DNA of 64,000 bases from Alternaria dauci. Lineage: Eukaryota > Ascomycota > Dothideomycetes > Pleosporales > Pleosporaceae. Below the pieces are notes generated by a model. That model did not search any database, had not been told where the DNA came from, and saw only the letters and a program-made list of their open reading frames with translations. The stretch covers positions 744,001 through 808,000 of the forward strand of contig NC_091275.1 of NCBI RefSeq assembly GCF_042100115.1. The letters run 5' to 3'. The number at the start of each line of letters is the position of its first letter. Positions within the stretch are counted from its first letter, which is position 1. Below are positions 21,851-32,926 of this stretch, piece by piece. Position numbers and translations under genes: made by a program.

Positions 21851-23163
21851 GTGATCGTAAAAGAACATGATCAGACTACTGTCAAGCACCGAATGCCATG
21901 TTTGCCCCTCAAAGTAACGACAGCTTTGTGTTATGAGGTGTTGAAGGCTCGAAAGGCGGGCTGCTATCTTGTAGTGGGGCTCACCAGGAGGGGGCTCGTG
22001 CTTTTAGCGCAGAATGCCACATCCCGCGTTCAGTGTTCCTGCTCGCAGCCTTCCCACACCTTTTTACACCTGCGACCGCTTTGAACCCCAACTCCCAGCA
22101 CTTTGAATTCAAACGGCAGTTTCCGATATATCACGTGCCGAATTGCGTTTCGATCCGTGCATGCCATTTTCTTCTTGCGAAGCTCCAGATATTCGCCCAG
22201 TTGCTCTCTAGACCAGAGGTTAACGAATTCTGTAGATGCATCGTGTATTCATCCTAGACACCAAGAATCGTGCAGAAAGAGATTAGTGTGTTCACAGTTG
22301 CATACGCGTTGGACGGCATTCCCGGAGACCAGTCCGCGTATGGAACAAATGTCGCACGCATTGCAGGACCAGCCATCGACCGATTCAGCGTTAAATAGCA
22401 AGACAGTTGTTCACCTAATCGAATCGCTTCCCAGGATCACGCCATGGCCGCACCTTAGCAAGCTGTACCCGAGTGAGAGGCAGGCCATGGGACTTATTCG
22501 CCGTAAGCGGTATCAATCCGTCCGGGGTATTGATAGCGATTGCATTACTGGCAGCGGGGGAGTTCTAGAGCCTCCACGGGATGCGCCGTATACGATACTT
22601 GATCTGGCAGCAACTCAGTCGATAAACCACTTGACAAGAGTCATGACTACCTTCACGCCTTACGCCAAGATGTTTGGGGTTCAGATACTGTACAAGGCTA
22701 GGGTCGATGCACTCGCACGGGCGATCTACGGCAACAGACCCCGCCGAAACCATGATAGTGCTATCCATACAGCGACATCAACCTAGTAATTGCTGCCCAT
22801 TCCTCACTCCCTCTAGAAAACATCGTCATTGTCTTCGATTGGGTGCAGTCGTGGCGTGGTAATTACTTTTTCTGGGTAGTCTCGCAGGTCGCTCCGTACA
22901 TGTATGTAGAAGTCGCCCCACCCCGCATCTCAATGATAAGGCCGTCGTTCTTGATTCTCGACTGCAAAACGTACCAAAACATGCTCCTCTTTTCCCTTTT
23001 ATTATAGACACCCTGTAATCAGATCGTCGCTATCGTCGTTCATTCGGCATTGATGTTTGATCATCCTTCCCAACACTAATTGCACATAAGAGAAGGAGTT
23101 GGGCGATTTCGACCATTGGTCACGGCAGAATTTGTGATTTGAAAGCGCCAAAGATAACTCAAC
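21851..23163. other. Intergenic region containing an uncertain 227-codon ORF
   Basis: 1.3 kb. The plus-strand frame 22103-22786 is open for 227 codons, but its composition (Arg, Ser, His, Thr spread evenly) and lack of motif or hydrophobic core make a chance ORF likely. The last 70 bp before 23164 read as a normal 5' leader. Confidence 0.35.
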
Positions 23164-24736
23164 ATGGCTGTCAACCTTCTATTGTTGCTAGGATTAGCCT
23201 CTGTCCTTAGTTCGGCTTTTCTTTTGTTACAGCGAGGCAAGCGCAACATTCTCCTACAGCGGCTACGCAACAGCGGTCGACGAGTATCGGGTGCAAAAAC
23301 ACCTCCGAGATCTCTATCGCCAGGGAAGAGGGCTGTATCTACCACCGAGATCGACTACTCCGACACCTTCCCACCTTCGCGACGCTTCGTCTTGACCGAG
23401 ACCGAGACCGCGAACGAAAGCGAAAATAAAGATGAGTCCCAGAGATCAGCACTGGACTTGCCGAAGAGGGTCTTACCCATGGAAACATCATATCTGGATG
23501 CTGACGACTCTGCCACCCTCCCATGTGGCTTCTCGGTGAAGGAAATCAAAGCACTCGGCGACTTTCCGGACTACGCTACACTCAGTGGCGTGCCTCTTCC
23601 AAATCCTTACCCAGAGTTTGATATCAACAAGGCATTACCCCGGCCATATAGGCCATTTAGATGGGCTTACCATCAAACAATGTGTGCGTCAGCTCGGCGT
23701 CCGCGCCTGGCACTGTGCTGACCATCGATAGCCATCACCAAGTTGCAAACTGATTGGTGGATTGAGCTTCATAACACATACGAGGAGAGCATCAAGCAAC
23801 GGCAGGCCTTGTTTGTAGAGCATGGCGAAGCAGTCCTTCAAGCGCTACCAGGCTCAGAGCTCGCCTGCAAAGAATTGATGGAGATGGTGCTGCAGTTCGT
23901 ATGCGCAAGGTATCCGCACTACTTCAGCCTATCAGCCGACAAAAAGATATTCCATAACGGCATCTTGAAGACAGGCACTGATCTCACTACCACCCTACCT
24001 CTACATGTTCTTCTTAACAACATCCCTGAAGACTTTGCCCTCATGCTGCGGAACGAGAAAACAGGACTATATGTGTTTCGAGCTGGCGTTATCTGCAGTG
24101 CGCTAGGCTGGACCGTGGGATCGAAAATTGGGCTTGGACTCGCCGCCATACATAAGCCTATCCCGGATTACAAGGAGAAGATGCAGTTCTCCATGGACAG
24201 GTAAGTCGCATCGGTAATACCCCTTCACCTACTAACTCTGGTGTCCTAGATACTTCGCCAAAAAGCCCACAGACAAGCCCATTCAACGCGGTTCCTGGGG
24301 TCTAGAAATCGACACTCCGCTCTACATGCCCCCGGGTGACCCCCATGAAGCTCTGCGCAGCCAACAATTACCTCTTTCGCAATTACCCTTGTCTCGCATC
24401 CACCTCCGCGTAGACTGGCAAACACTCCGTCGGCTTTCTTTATCTGGCGCCGTAGTATTCAACTTTAAAGCGCTATTTACCCCGATCGAGGAGTTCAGGG
24501 AGGAGAAATACGTCCCGGGTTTGTTGCTCAAGGTGTTGAAGGAGGGGAAGAAGGAACTGATGGAATACAAGGGGACATGGCACGTGGAGCATGTTGTTAT
24601 ACCCAACTTGGAGAAGTGGCACAAGGAGCAGGTTGATAAAGGTCTGGTTGAGAAGGACTGGGAGCCACAGACATTGGACGAGAGTCCTTGGTTTGAGGGG
24701 TGGGAAAAAAGGTGGAGAGAACGACAGGGGTTTTAA
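23164..24736 (+). CDS. Heme-dependent oxidative N-demethylase-like protein (DUF3445)
   Basis: Exons 23164-23683, 23732-24200 and 24250-24736 encode 491 residues. An N-terminal hydrophobic segment (MAVNLLLLLGLASVLSSAFLLL) probably anchors it to a membrane, followed by a ~75-residue variable linker. The core matches the HDOD family: RPFRWAYHQTMSITKLQ, DWWIELHNTYEESIKQR, RYPHYFSL, a mid-region GLYVFRAGVICSALGWTVGS with IHKPIPDY, and a C-terminal HLRVDWQTLRRLSLSGAVVF. Bacterial relatives bind heme and oxidatively demethylate amines; fungal members are largely uncharacterised. Its stop lies 102 bp from the stop of a flavin monooxygenase on the other strand. Both introns have good GT-AG ends. Confidence 0.88.
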
Positions 24737-24838
24737 GGTGGAACTGGGACTCTGACCGGAAAGCGGAATAGACTTTGTCAATACATCATGCATAAAAAGT
24801 TGATAGAATGATGACATATTCATAGTAATGAATCACAA

Positions 24839-26783
24839 TCAAGCTCGCAGTCCCAGTCTCTTAGACAACTTACCCCGGTACACCCACGCTGCACCTGCAG
24901 CAACCGCACTCAGTGTACCAAGCACCAACGTAGTATCACTGACCAGTGTCTCCTCACGAACCCTTCCAATCTTCGTTTCGCGTTTCCCTGTGCCAAACAC
25001 AACTCTGCTCGCGCTCACCCCTGCAGTACCCTTCTCCACCATCACCCCATCATCAGAATGCGCAGCACTCGCACCACCAGCCGTCGTTTCAAAGTCATCC
25101 CAGTCAACCTTTGCAAGCAATTTCTGATACTCAACCACAGTTCCGGACCAATTATTAGTAATCTTACCCTCCTTGTTTTTGTACCAACTGCTGCATTTTG
25201 GATCCGCAAAAGAACTGTTCTGCAGCACCTTTTGAATTCCCTCATTCCACTCATGCGTTCTGCCTTCTTTAGGCATGATACCCATCCTCTGGCCCCTGTT
25301 CCGCGCATCAAGCACAGCAGAAACGAGCGTGTTGAGGTACCGAGACTGCGCCTCGATCATCAGGACGATAGAGTTGTGACCCAGATTTGTGTTGGGGCCG
25401 TAGAAGAGACCGAAGTTGGGCAAGGAAGGGACTGTCGTCCCGTATAGGGCTGTGGCGCCGGAGGACCAGATTTCTGATAGAGGTCGGGATTGCGTTCCGG
25501 TTATTTTGATGGGATGCAGGAACTCTACTGCGCGGAAACCCGTTGCCAGGACGATGGTATCGTGCTCGCGATGCGTGCCGTCTTCGAGCTCAATGCCAGT
25601 CTCTGTGAAACGACGGATTTTGTTGTTCTCGAGGGTTGTTTTGGGGTTGGCGACGGCGGGGTAGTAATCGTCCGTCATGATGATGCGCTTGCAACCTGGA
25701 CTGTAGTCTGGGGTGAGTTTTGACCACAGGTCGGGCTGGTTAGGGATTTGCGTTTTCATCATCTCCTTGCAGCTAATTCGCATGAGTTCTGCGAAATCGC
25801 TGCTGTTGTCTGTCACGGCATCATAGAAGGACTCGCGGAAGTCCATCATGTTAGCGCGGATGCGCCAGCGAACTGGGGGAAGGTAGCGCAGTAGTGCACG
25901 TTGGAAGGCGCTGACAGGACCATCGAGACGTGGGATGACCCAATTTGGAGTTCGTTGGTAGATTGTTAAGGAGGATGTTTGTGGTAAGATTTCGGGAATG
26001 ATTTGAGCAGCAGTAGCACCTGAACTGTGATCAGTTTTGTTTCCCTGCGTAATTGATGTCGCACGTACCATTACCGACCACGCCCACACTCTTGCCCTCG
26101 AGGCTGTGGCTCCAATCCCAACGTGCCGAATGCATGATCTTGCCCTTGAAGTCTCCCAGCCCTTCAATGTCCGGATATTGTGGCTGGTTTAGCTGGCCAA
26201 CAGCTGAGACTAGGAAGTCGCACTCAATACTATAGGAGGGATTGAACTCTGCGTCTTTACCACCAATCACGTTGACATCAACTTTCCAGCGGTTCCTTGA
26301 ATCGTCCCATGTCGCGGATTCGACGGATGTATTGAAACGGATGTATTTGTAGAGGTTGTACTTGCGAGCTACGTTGCGAAGATAATCCTACGGCAAAGTA
26401 AGAGAAAGTTAAAGGAGAAAAGAAATCGGTGGGAAACGTACAAGGATTTCCTCTTGCCCAGGGTATTTTCTAGTCCAATCCGAATTTTGCTCGAACGAAT
26501 AACTATACAACGCGCTCCAAACATCGCAACAACAACCTGGATATTTGTTGTCATACCACGTGCCACCAACGCTGGAGCTCTTCTCTACAATGATGAAGTT
26601 GTGGCATTGGTTGCGTTTAATGAGGTCGATTGCCATGCACATCCCTCGCCAATGTTAGCATGGGATCTCAATACAAATGTGAGTCTACCTACCAGAGATA
26701 CCGGCTCCGATGATGACGACTGCAGCGTCAGTGTGGTCTTTGTTCCCGACCGGGACTTGCGGCCATGGATGCGAGCCTCCCAT
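24839..26783 (-). CDS. Baeyer-Villiger-type flavin monooxygenase
   Basis: Reverse-strand exons 26783-26693, 26644-26442, 26387-26069 and 26019-24839 encode 597 residues. The FAD-binding motif VVIIGAGISGMCMA is split by the first intron (48 bp); GGTWYDNKYPGCCCD follows. The family fingerprint FxGxxxHxxxWD appears as FKGKIMHSARWD, and the NADPH site as VGVVGNGATAAQII, interrupted by the third intron. ATGFRAVEF near residue 370 is the third conserved motif. Such enzymes insert oxygen beside ketones or hydroxylate and S/N-oxidise substrates using NADPH. A C-terminal hydrophobic stretch (TTLVLGTLSAVAAGAAWVY) suggests tail anchoring to a membrane, which is less usual. It is tail to tail with the demethylase-like gene. 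Confidence 0.92.
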
Positions 26784-27573
26784 TGTGATCAACGTAGTAT
26801 TCTTTGACGGTACACGCAAAAAAGGAAGTCGAAAGTCACGGACACGCGTTTGAAAATATGGTTTTCGGGAGGAGGAAACAAGATGATCGAAGATGCGAAG
26901 TGAAGCGTACCCAAATGATCGGGCGCAAAGCGGGTTCCGCAGCAGTACGACGCAACATTAGGGATCGTCGAGCGAATGATCGTGTCGACATATACTCGGT
27001 CCGAAGTAGGTCACTTGTGGTCCATTCCCCTCACCCCATACCCAAGCGTTGGAACCCGAGGTTGCCACAGCATTAGCATCATCTACATGCAGCTGCTGCA
27101 CTGCAGCTAGCGGGCAAAGCATACCGGATGTGATGTATTTACGGCAATGAGTGTGGTGGTCGACCGGGGCGGCACCCCCTCATAATGTGGAGAAGGCGCT
27201 GGTCGGCAGCTTTAACCCGATTAGGTGTGTACCGATGCCACTATTGAGTCGACAAGATCGACTCATTTGATTGACCTAGAAGATGAGTAATGGTAGTGCA
27301 GCCTGGGCGAGTGAATTTAGCTACAACTTTCGATTACTTTGTATGACTAACCTGCTTCGAGGACATGGCTTACAATAGCGCCTGCCTAAAGAAGTAATGT
27401 TATTTATGCGCTGAGCAGCATCCTGAAGTGTACTTTAATGACAGGCTGTGGTTGAAGTCACTCAAACTATCCATCGCCTGCTTTTGTAGGACCCCAAGGT
27501 TCATGCTGACCTTCCGTCTCAACAGGTGCCCAAACTTCCTTTCTTGCTTGTTCTCCTCTTCTCTCCTGGTCGC
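26784..27573. other. Intergenic region
   Basis: 790 bp upstream of the flavin monooxygenase, with one short domainless ORF (26804-27076). It should contain that gene's promoter and the 3' side of the next reverse-strand ORF. Confidence 0.35.
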
Positions 27574-28176
27574 CTACATGACTGCGATGAGTGCGATTCT
27601 TCTCTTCCGAAGAACGGTGTTGATTTCCATGTCTTCGTCATCTGATCCAGTCTCGGACTCGAACTGGCGGGTCTGTGTCACTCCCCATCGTACTTTCTTT
27701 GCTCGCTTCTCTCCTTCATTTTGCCATTTTTGCATATCAGCAGCGGCAGGATAGCCTGGCAACTTGGACACGGCTCTTATCCGGTTCCATGCGTCGCACT
27801 TTTGTACTTTCGATATACTCGGACTCAGGCCTCTTAGATCAGTCTCGAAGGGGTAGGCATGGTCGTTATGATGACTATCATGTCGCTCTTTACAGGGCTG
27901 GGAATGTGACTGCTTGGGTATCGTCTGCGATTTCTTGTGAAGTTGATAGCCTGCGGTAGACTCTCCGCCACTTTTGGGACCGTTCTGATGCGGTGCTTCG
28001 CTTTGATATTTTGGCGTCGACCGGTCATTTTGCCTGACTTTCTCGCGATACTGAACATGTCGCGGGCTGTCTTGGAGTATATGGTTGAGTGCAAGACATA
28101 AAAAAACAGCACATTCCCAGATAGTAGTTGCCGAGCTAGTTGAGGTTCGTGGCGTCTGCACTCTTGGGTTCTTCAT
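27574..28176 (-). CDS. Hypothetical protein, possible
   Basis: Reverse-strand single frame of 200 residues. It has one hydrophobic stretch near residues 20-35 (IWECAVFLCLALNHIL), a long polar, Gln/Ser/His/Lys-rich middle and a C terminus with KRAKKVRWGVTQTRQFESE followed by an acidic GSDDEDMEI run and a basic RKRR. The last part looks like real coding sequence, but frames of this length can occur by chance in 64 kb and I recognise no family. It may also be one exon of a larger gene whose 5' part I could not find. Confidence 0.35.
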   Translation of the reverse strand: MKNPRVQTPRTSTSSATTIWECAVFLCLALNHILQDSPRHVQYREKVRQNDRSTPKYQSEAPHQNGPKSGGESTAGYQLHKKSQTIPKQSHSQPCKERHDSHHNDHAYPFETDLRGLSPSISKVQKCDAWNRIRAVSKLPGYPAAADMQKWQNEGEKRAKKVRWGVTQTRQFESETGSDDEDMEINTVLRKRRIALIAVM

Positions 28177-30201
28177 CTCTAAAGGCGTGTATAGCCCATG
28201 AGGAGAAGCATACTAGCACGATACATTGTCAATTCATTGCAAGTGTCAGTCTGCGTTGTTGACTCTAGCCTGGGCATGGCTCTGATTCTGTCAGTTGATG
28301 TAGAAGCTATGGCCATTGCCGGCAAACCAACAATCCAAGCTCTTCAGCTTCCTACAGTCATTGTACTGACAGACTAGGCGTTGCAAGTTGGGGCATCATG
28401 TGAAGCTACTCGTAAAGTCATGAGGTATGAACCGCATGGTACTTGATGGAAGCGGTAATATCCCTTCGATGTTGTTTGATAGTGGCGTGGGATAACCATG
28501 GTCAGTGTCTCTGTTCCGCTGGTTAGCAGGAGTGCTAGGTTGGCGTCGCATTGTTGGACTTCCAAAGTTTTACGGCATCTCTCCGTTCCGGGGAATATCG
28601 ATAGCTCAGGAAGCGGAAGTCGCGTCTGCTTTCAATACATATGTTTTAGCATTACTGGGATCGTCGCGCAATTTCGCCCAGTAGAGGATTCTGCAAAGAC
28701 ATCGAGGTAATTTTGACGTGAGCCACATCCCGTACCCCTGACGGAGAGCGCGCGAGAGTGTTCGTATGCTTGGACACGTTGCACAAGGCACTACAGGAGC
28801 CTTGCTGCTGAACCTCGTGTTCGCGCGGTGCTTACTGTGTATACAGGTGCTGCACTGGTATTAAGGCCGTTGAATGGTGCCGTTGTGGCACATTAGAGTT
28901 CCGAGTGCTTGGTGCAGGGGCTTGCAAGGTGGTGGATCAGCGATCTGCGCGCCTAGCGAGTGACATGCCGGGAAATGCTGTGAGAGTTGGAGTTCAGATG
29001 CGGGTAGCTTGGGCGGTGAATATTAGCAGTTTTAGCCGGCGCACTTCACCAGGAGGGGATCCGCACCTTGACCAGATAGCTGGTGACATATGGATGAAAG
29101 CTTGGGCGGCTGTCTTGATAACGAAACACTGGGACGCAAAACGAATGCGTGGATGACGCATGCGATGACGGTAAGAGGAGCTCTATCAGCAGAGACGGAG
29201 CGATGAAGCGACCGTTTAGAGGCCTGTCCACGAGAGCCAGTGCGCTACGGCAGCACAAGAATAATCCGTCGGGCTATTCCCAGGATATCGTCGCGGAAGA
29301 CTCCCTACCAGGGTCGACGAAGTTTCTTCTCGCCGATGCAAAGCTTCGCCCCTGCTTCAAGGACTGAATAAGAGAGCTAGTATTGCAGCGGATCAAGACG
29401 GCGGTCGGAGGATAGCAGTGGATGATGGGGGATGTGTTAGTGTGAAACAAGCCAACTGTCGTTCGCTGGGTCGCAAAAAGGAGCAGCATCGTGTCTGATG
29501 GAGCGCGCTCGTATGAATGGGCATCTGGAATGCGGTCTCTGGATCGAGGTCATGTCCGCGGCCCTTGCAGGCTCCCATTCGTGGGGCCGCAGTTCCGCTT
29601 ATTTTCGATAGTGTGGTGCTGCTGGGAAGAGGCACACACACGATCGCTCGCTCGCTCCGCCGATGACCAGGGCGGGCTGCAAGGGAGAAAGATGGCGGGC
29701 TGTGGCTGTTGGGCGTCTCGACGAGGCGCGTGCGGGTGGGCGAGGACGGTTTGATTGACGATGCGCAGATTTGACCGTGGAAGAGGCATCAGGCGCGCGG
29801 TGGGCTGATTGGCTGCCCGCGTCTCCCACCCGGCATCGAGACTCTCTAGGGCTGGTCGTCGGCTGCATCCTGTCTGTTGCTAGCTGCTGCTCTGAAACTC
29901 AACACCTCCTGGTCGGGCCGGTGCACACCACACAGGCGCAGTATACCTATCGTCCTGTCCCAGACTTGTTGCGCGCTCCTGCTCTTTGGTCCCCCACCGC
30001 ATTTCGATGGATGCATGCTGCAGTAGTCGCTAGTAGCTCCGCCTAGCCATTCCTAGCCGACCATACTCTCTCGACCGGCTTCTCGCACGCGCGCATCTCT
30101 TACGTCGTCGTTGCAACTACAACACACTTGTACCACGCCTTTGCTCCCGTATTCCGTTTCCAACATAGTACTTTTCGCCTACATAGCTATCCTAATCAAC
30201 C
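28177..30201. other. Long intergenic region upstream of the 626-residue protein gene
   Basis: 2.0 kb. Short ORFs on both strands lack motifs. The segment 29500-30200 becomes C/T-rich toward the start codon, like a long promoter and 5' leader, and holds clusters of GCTCGCTCGCTC-type sequence near 29645. No RNA gene recognised. Confidence 0.4.
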
Positions 30202-32082
30202 ATGAAGCAGCGCAAGTTTTCCTTCAACCTGGCGCCAGTCGTATGTCCCATCCCTACCTACTTCTCCATGTCCAGCTACATTCCCCAACACGAGCTCACC
30301 GCTGCGCAGAAGGTTGCCTCCAAGTCAGATATCCCAGATAAATCCACGCCAGAACCGACTCCCTCACAGCCCTCATCGTCACACAAGAGACATGCTTCCA
30401 AAGACAGCATCTGCGATTCGTCGCCCTGGATCAACCGCCGTGTCCTCGATGAACATACCGAACTCGAATTGCGCCTAGCATGTCAGCACATTCTGCAAAA
30501 CTTCAAGCCGTCCGACCATGGCATGGAGAACACAGACCCGAAGCTCGACTTTGGAGGCCTTGGTCCCCGGCGGAAGGAGAGCAGACCACAGGCTGCTGAG
30601 GTCAGTGTCCGCGTGCCCACCGGCGCGCCCCCGGAGCTGTCGGCGACATCGACGTCGTTCATGATGCGGAAACCCAGCACAAAGACCCGGACACGAGCCA
30701 AGGCGGACCAGGAGATCAGAAACAGGACATATGGAGACATGCCCGCACGCGCAAATAGCAGTCGCAAGCGAGCTGACTTTGCATGGCTTGACGAAAGGGA
30801 CGCCGAGAGGGAGGACAAGTTGAGATCATATGGCAAGACCTCCATGGATGTACCGCGCTCGACTGCCTTCTGCAACGACTCCGACGAAGATGTTACTCTC
30901 CCCGTAGCCGTGACCTCAACCCTCGCCAACGCCAAGACGTCGTCTTCAGTGCCCAACTCGGCATCTCTGCCCAACTACAGGGGTACGAACAGGTCATCCC
31001 ACCATTCTGACAACCCTGCCGCAGTGGCAGACGCACAAGCCGCTGAATGGATGCGTTCAGAACTCGAGAAGGCGCGACGGGAAGAAGCCTCAGAAGCCCG
31101 GGGCCGATCCAACAATTCAGTCCGACCACCGAGTCGTGCTGCGAGCATCAAGGAAAGTGTCAAAGAATATGTCTTCCCCGGCTCTCGCAGTCGGGCCCTG
31201 AGTCGCGCACAATCCAAGGATTCCCTTCGTCCCACAGTCGACGATGACCAAGGCCTCACACGCAGTGACTCAAAGTCAGGATGGCGTAGCTGGGGTGTTG
31301 CTCGCAAGTTGAGCTCAAGGAGCAACAGCAGACCGGGTACTTCCAAGGGACAATCAGAAGAGGCACAACCAAGGAAGTCCGAGTCTGGTGGCGTCAACTT
31401 GAACAGAGAGCTACCCCCACTACCTAGCCTGGACACCTGGAAGGATTTTCAAGAGCCTGCAGAGGAGAAGGTAGCGATACCAAAGTCGCCCATGTCTCCT
31501 ACTGCTGAAACACACATTGCAAGTCTGATGCGTCCACAAGAACAGCACCAAGAGCGCTCTCCTGCTGCGAAGAAACACAGGAGGAGCGGATCTGATACGC
31601 AGGCCATGCAAATCAACGCCGCCTTCCCTGTACGGAAGTCTTCCCGGAAGCAGGAGACCAAGGCCATCACTCAGCCCATACGAACGCAGCCAGGCAGTCC
31701 GACAAACGCCGGGCACACAATGACTGGCTGGTCTTCCACTAGCAACCTCGACCAGCGTCTCGATCCCGGTTCCAGCAATCACACTCGTCAACGAAGTGGA
31801 GATAGCGGTTCTGCCTCGAACGGCAACAAGAGCGCCGATGCGTCGACTTTCTCGCGCAAGATGAGCGTGGACAGATCGTCCGCGCGGAAAACCCTCTCCA
31901 ACGAGCCCAAGACCCCAGGTCGGGAAGAGCAAAAATCGAAATTGAAGAAAATCTTCAGCGGCTGGATGCATAAAAAAGACAAGAAAGAGGACTGGATGCA
32001 CAAGATGGAGAAGGAGGGTGCCAAAGAGGGTGTTTTGGCGCAAGATGGCAGCACAAGCGCGTCGCCTGTGGTGCGATACTAA
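30202..32082 (+). CDS. Large disordered hypothetical protein
   Basis: Single-exon gene for 626 residues starting MKQRKFSFNLAPV in an AACCATGA context. Ser, Arg, Pro, Lys and Asp dominate, and only residues ~75-95 (LDEHTELELRLACQHILQNF) look like an ordered helix. Several SRA/SKDS-type basic-serine motifs (about 315-375) could be kinase targets. The C terminus has a basic helical block with a repeated WMHK element (SGWMHKKDKKEDWMHKMEKE). I do not recognise a named family; fungal relatives of this type are annotated as hypothetical. Its length and sustained coding composition make it a confident gene, not a confident function. A regulatory or scaffold role is speculation. Confidence 0.75.
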   Translation: MKQRKFSFNLAPVVCPIPTYFSMSSYIPQHELTAAQKVASKSDIPDKSTPEPTPSQPSSSHKRHASKDSICDSSPWINRRVLDEHTELELRLACQHILQNFKPSDHGMENTDPKLDFGGLGPRRKESRPQAAEVSVRVPTGAPPELSATSTSFMMRKPSTKTRTRAKADQEIRNRTYGDMPARANSSRKRADFAWLDERDAEREDKLRSYGKTSMDVPRSTAFCNDSDEDVTLPVAVTSTLANAKTSSSVPNSASLPNYRGTNRSSHHSDNPAAVADAQAAEWMRSELEKARREEASEARGRSNNSVRPPSRAASIKESVKEYVFPGSRSRALSRAQSKDSLRPTVDDDQGLTRSDSKSGWRSWGVARKLSSRSNSRPGTSKGQSEEAQPRKSESGGVNLNRELPPLPSLDTWKDFQEPAEEKVAIPKSPMSPTAETHIASLMRPQEQHQERSPAAKKHRRSGSDTQAMQINAAFPVRKSSRKQETKAITQPIRTQPGSPTNAGHTMTGWSSTSNLDQRLDPGSSNHTRQRSGDSGSASNGNKSADASTFSRKMSVDRSSARKTLSNEPKTPGREEQKSKLKKIFSGWMHKKDKKEDWMHKMEKEGAKEGVLAQDGSTSASPVVRY

Positions 32083-32926
32083 TTTCTTTTCTTCGTCGCT
32101 TCCCTTTATAGCGCTTTCCATCTTGGGATACTTGCTTACGCCGAATTGGGAAATTTTGTTTTACATGTAATGACTCGCATACCTAATGTGTAACGACGCA
32201 ACGTTACTTTTCTTTTTCTTCTTTCTAGGGCTTCTGGGCAGCTGTATATCCGGCTTCATGGGCATCAACAGGAGATATTTTCTTCTTTTAGTATCCGGTA
32301 GGTTAGGACCGGGGCAATGGAACGGGTTTGGTTTTTCTTCCTGCATAAATAATATGTTAATCGTACGTCAAAGCTTCATAACTCTTACTTCCAATCTCTC
32401 CGCATGCCTACATGTTTCAGTATTTGTCGTGTTTCCAATAGTACGCCGGCACACGTGACTGCGCGTCATGAAGTCGCGTCAGGCCAGTCGTTCTTTCCTC
32501 AACTACCATGGGGCTTGTCACGCATGTACCAAGCACCCACTTCTACTCGTCTTCATAGAGCGCTCGTTCACCGTCGCTATGGGTCTGTGGCGATATACGA
32601 ATGCACGGTGGCAGCCGCTAGTTGCGTATCAGCTACTATCTTACCTCGACCTCGATGTCTCCACCTTTTCCACGTCACCTCGAGCAGCAATATGTGAGAA
32701 ACTTGAACGATGGCCATGACAACACTTCACGGTTAGTGCTCGCTTTGCCCATCAGTTCATAGCGACTTCGCGCCAAAACACATACGAAAACAGTCGCGTC
32801 CGCGGGAGATGTCCATGGACGTTCTGGCAGTACTCTCAATCACCAACTTTACGCGGTACAAGACCTTGGTCAGCTCGCAGCTGCAGTTCAGTCGTAGGTG
32901 ATGCTCAGCGACAACGCCGAGTAGCC
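32083..32926. other. Intergenic region between two hypothetical genes
   Basis: 844 bp with a T-rich run just after the upstream gene (32206-32226, likely 3' end signals) and only short ORFs beyond. I see no further gene. Confidence 0.35.

Noticed and set aside
22103..22786. 227-codon plus-strand ORF
   Set aside because: No motif, signal or hydrophobic core, and a frame of this size can occur by chance in 64 kb; left as uncertain.
31420..32121. 233-codon reverse ORF
   Set aside because: Antisense to the 626-residue coding frame, whose composition is much more convincing.
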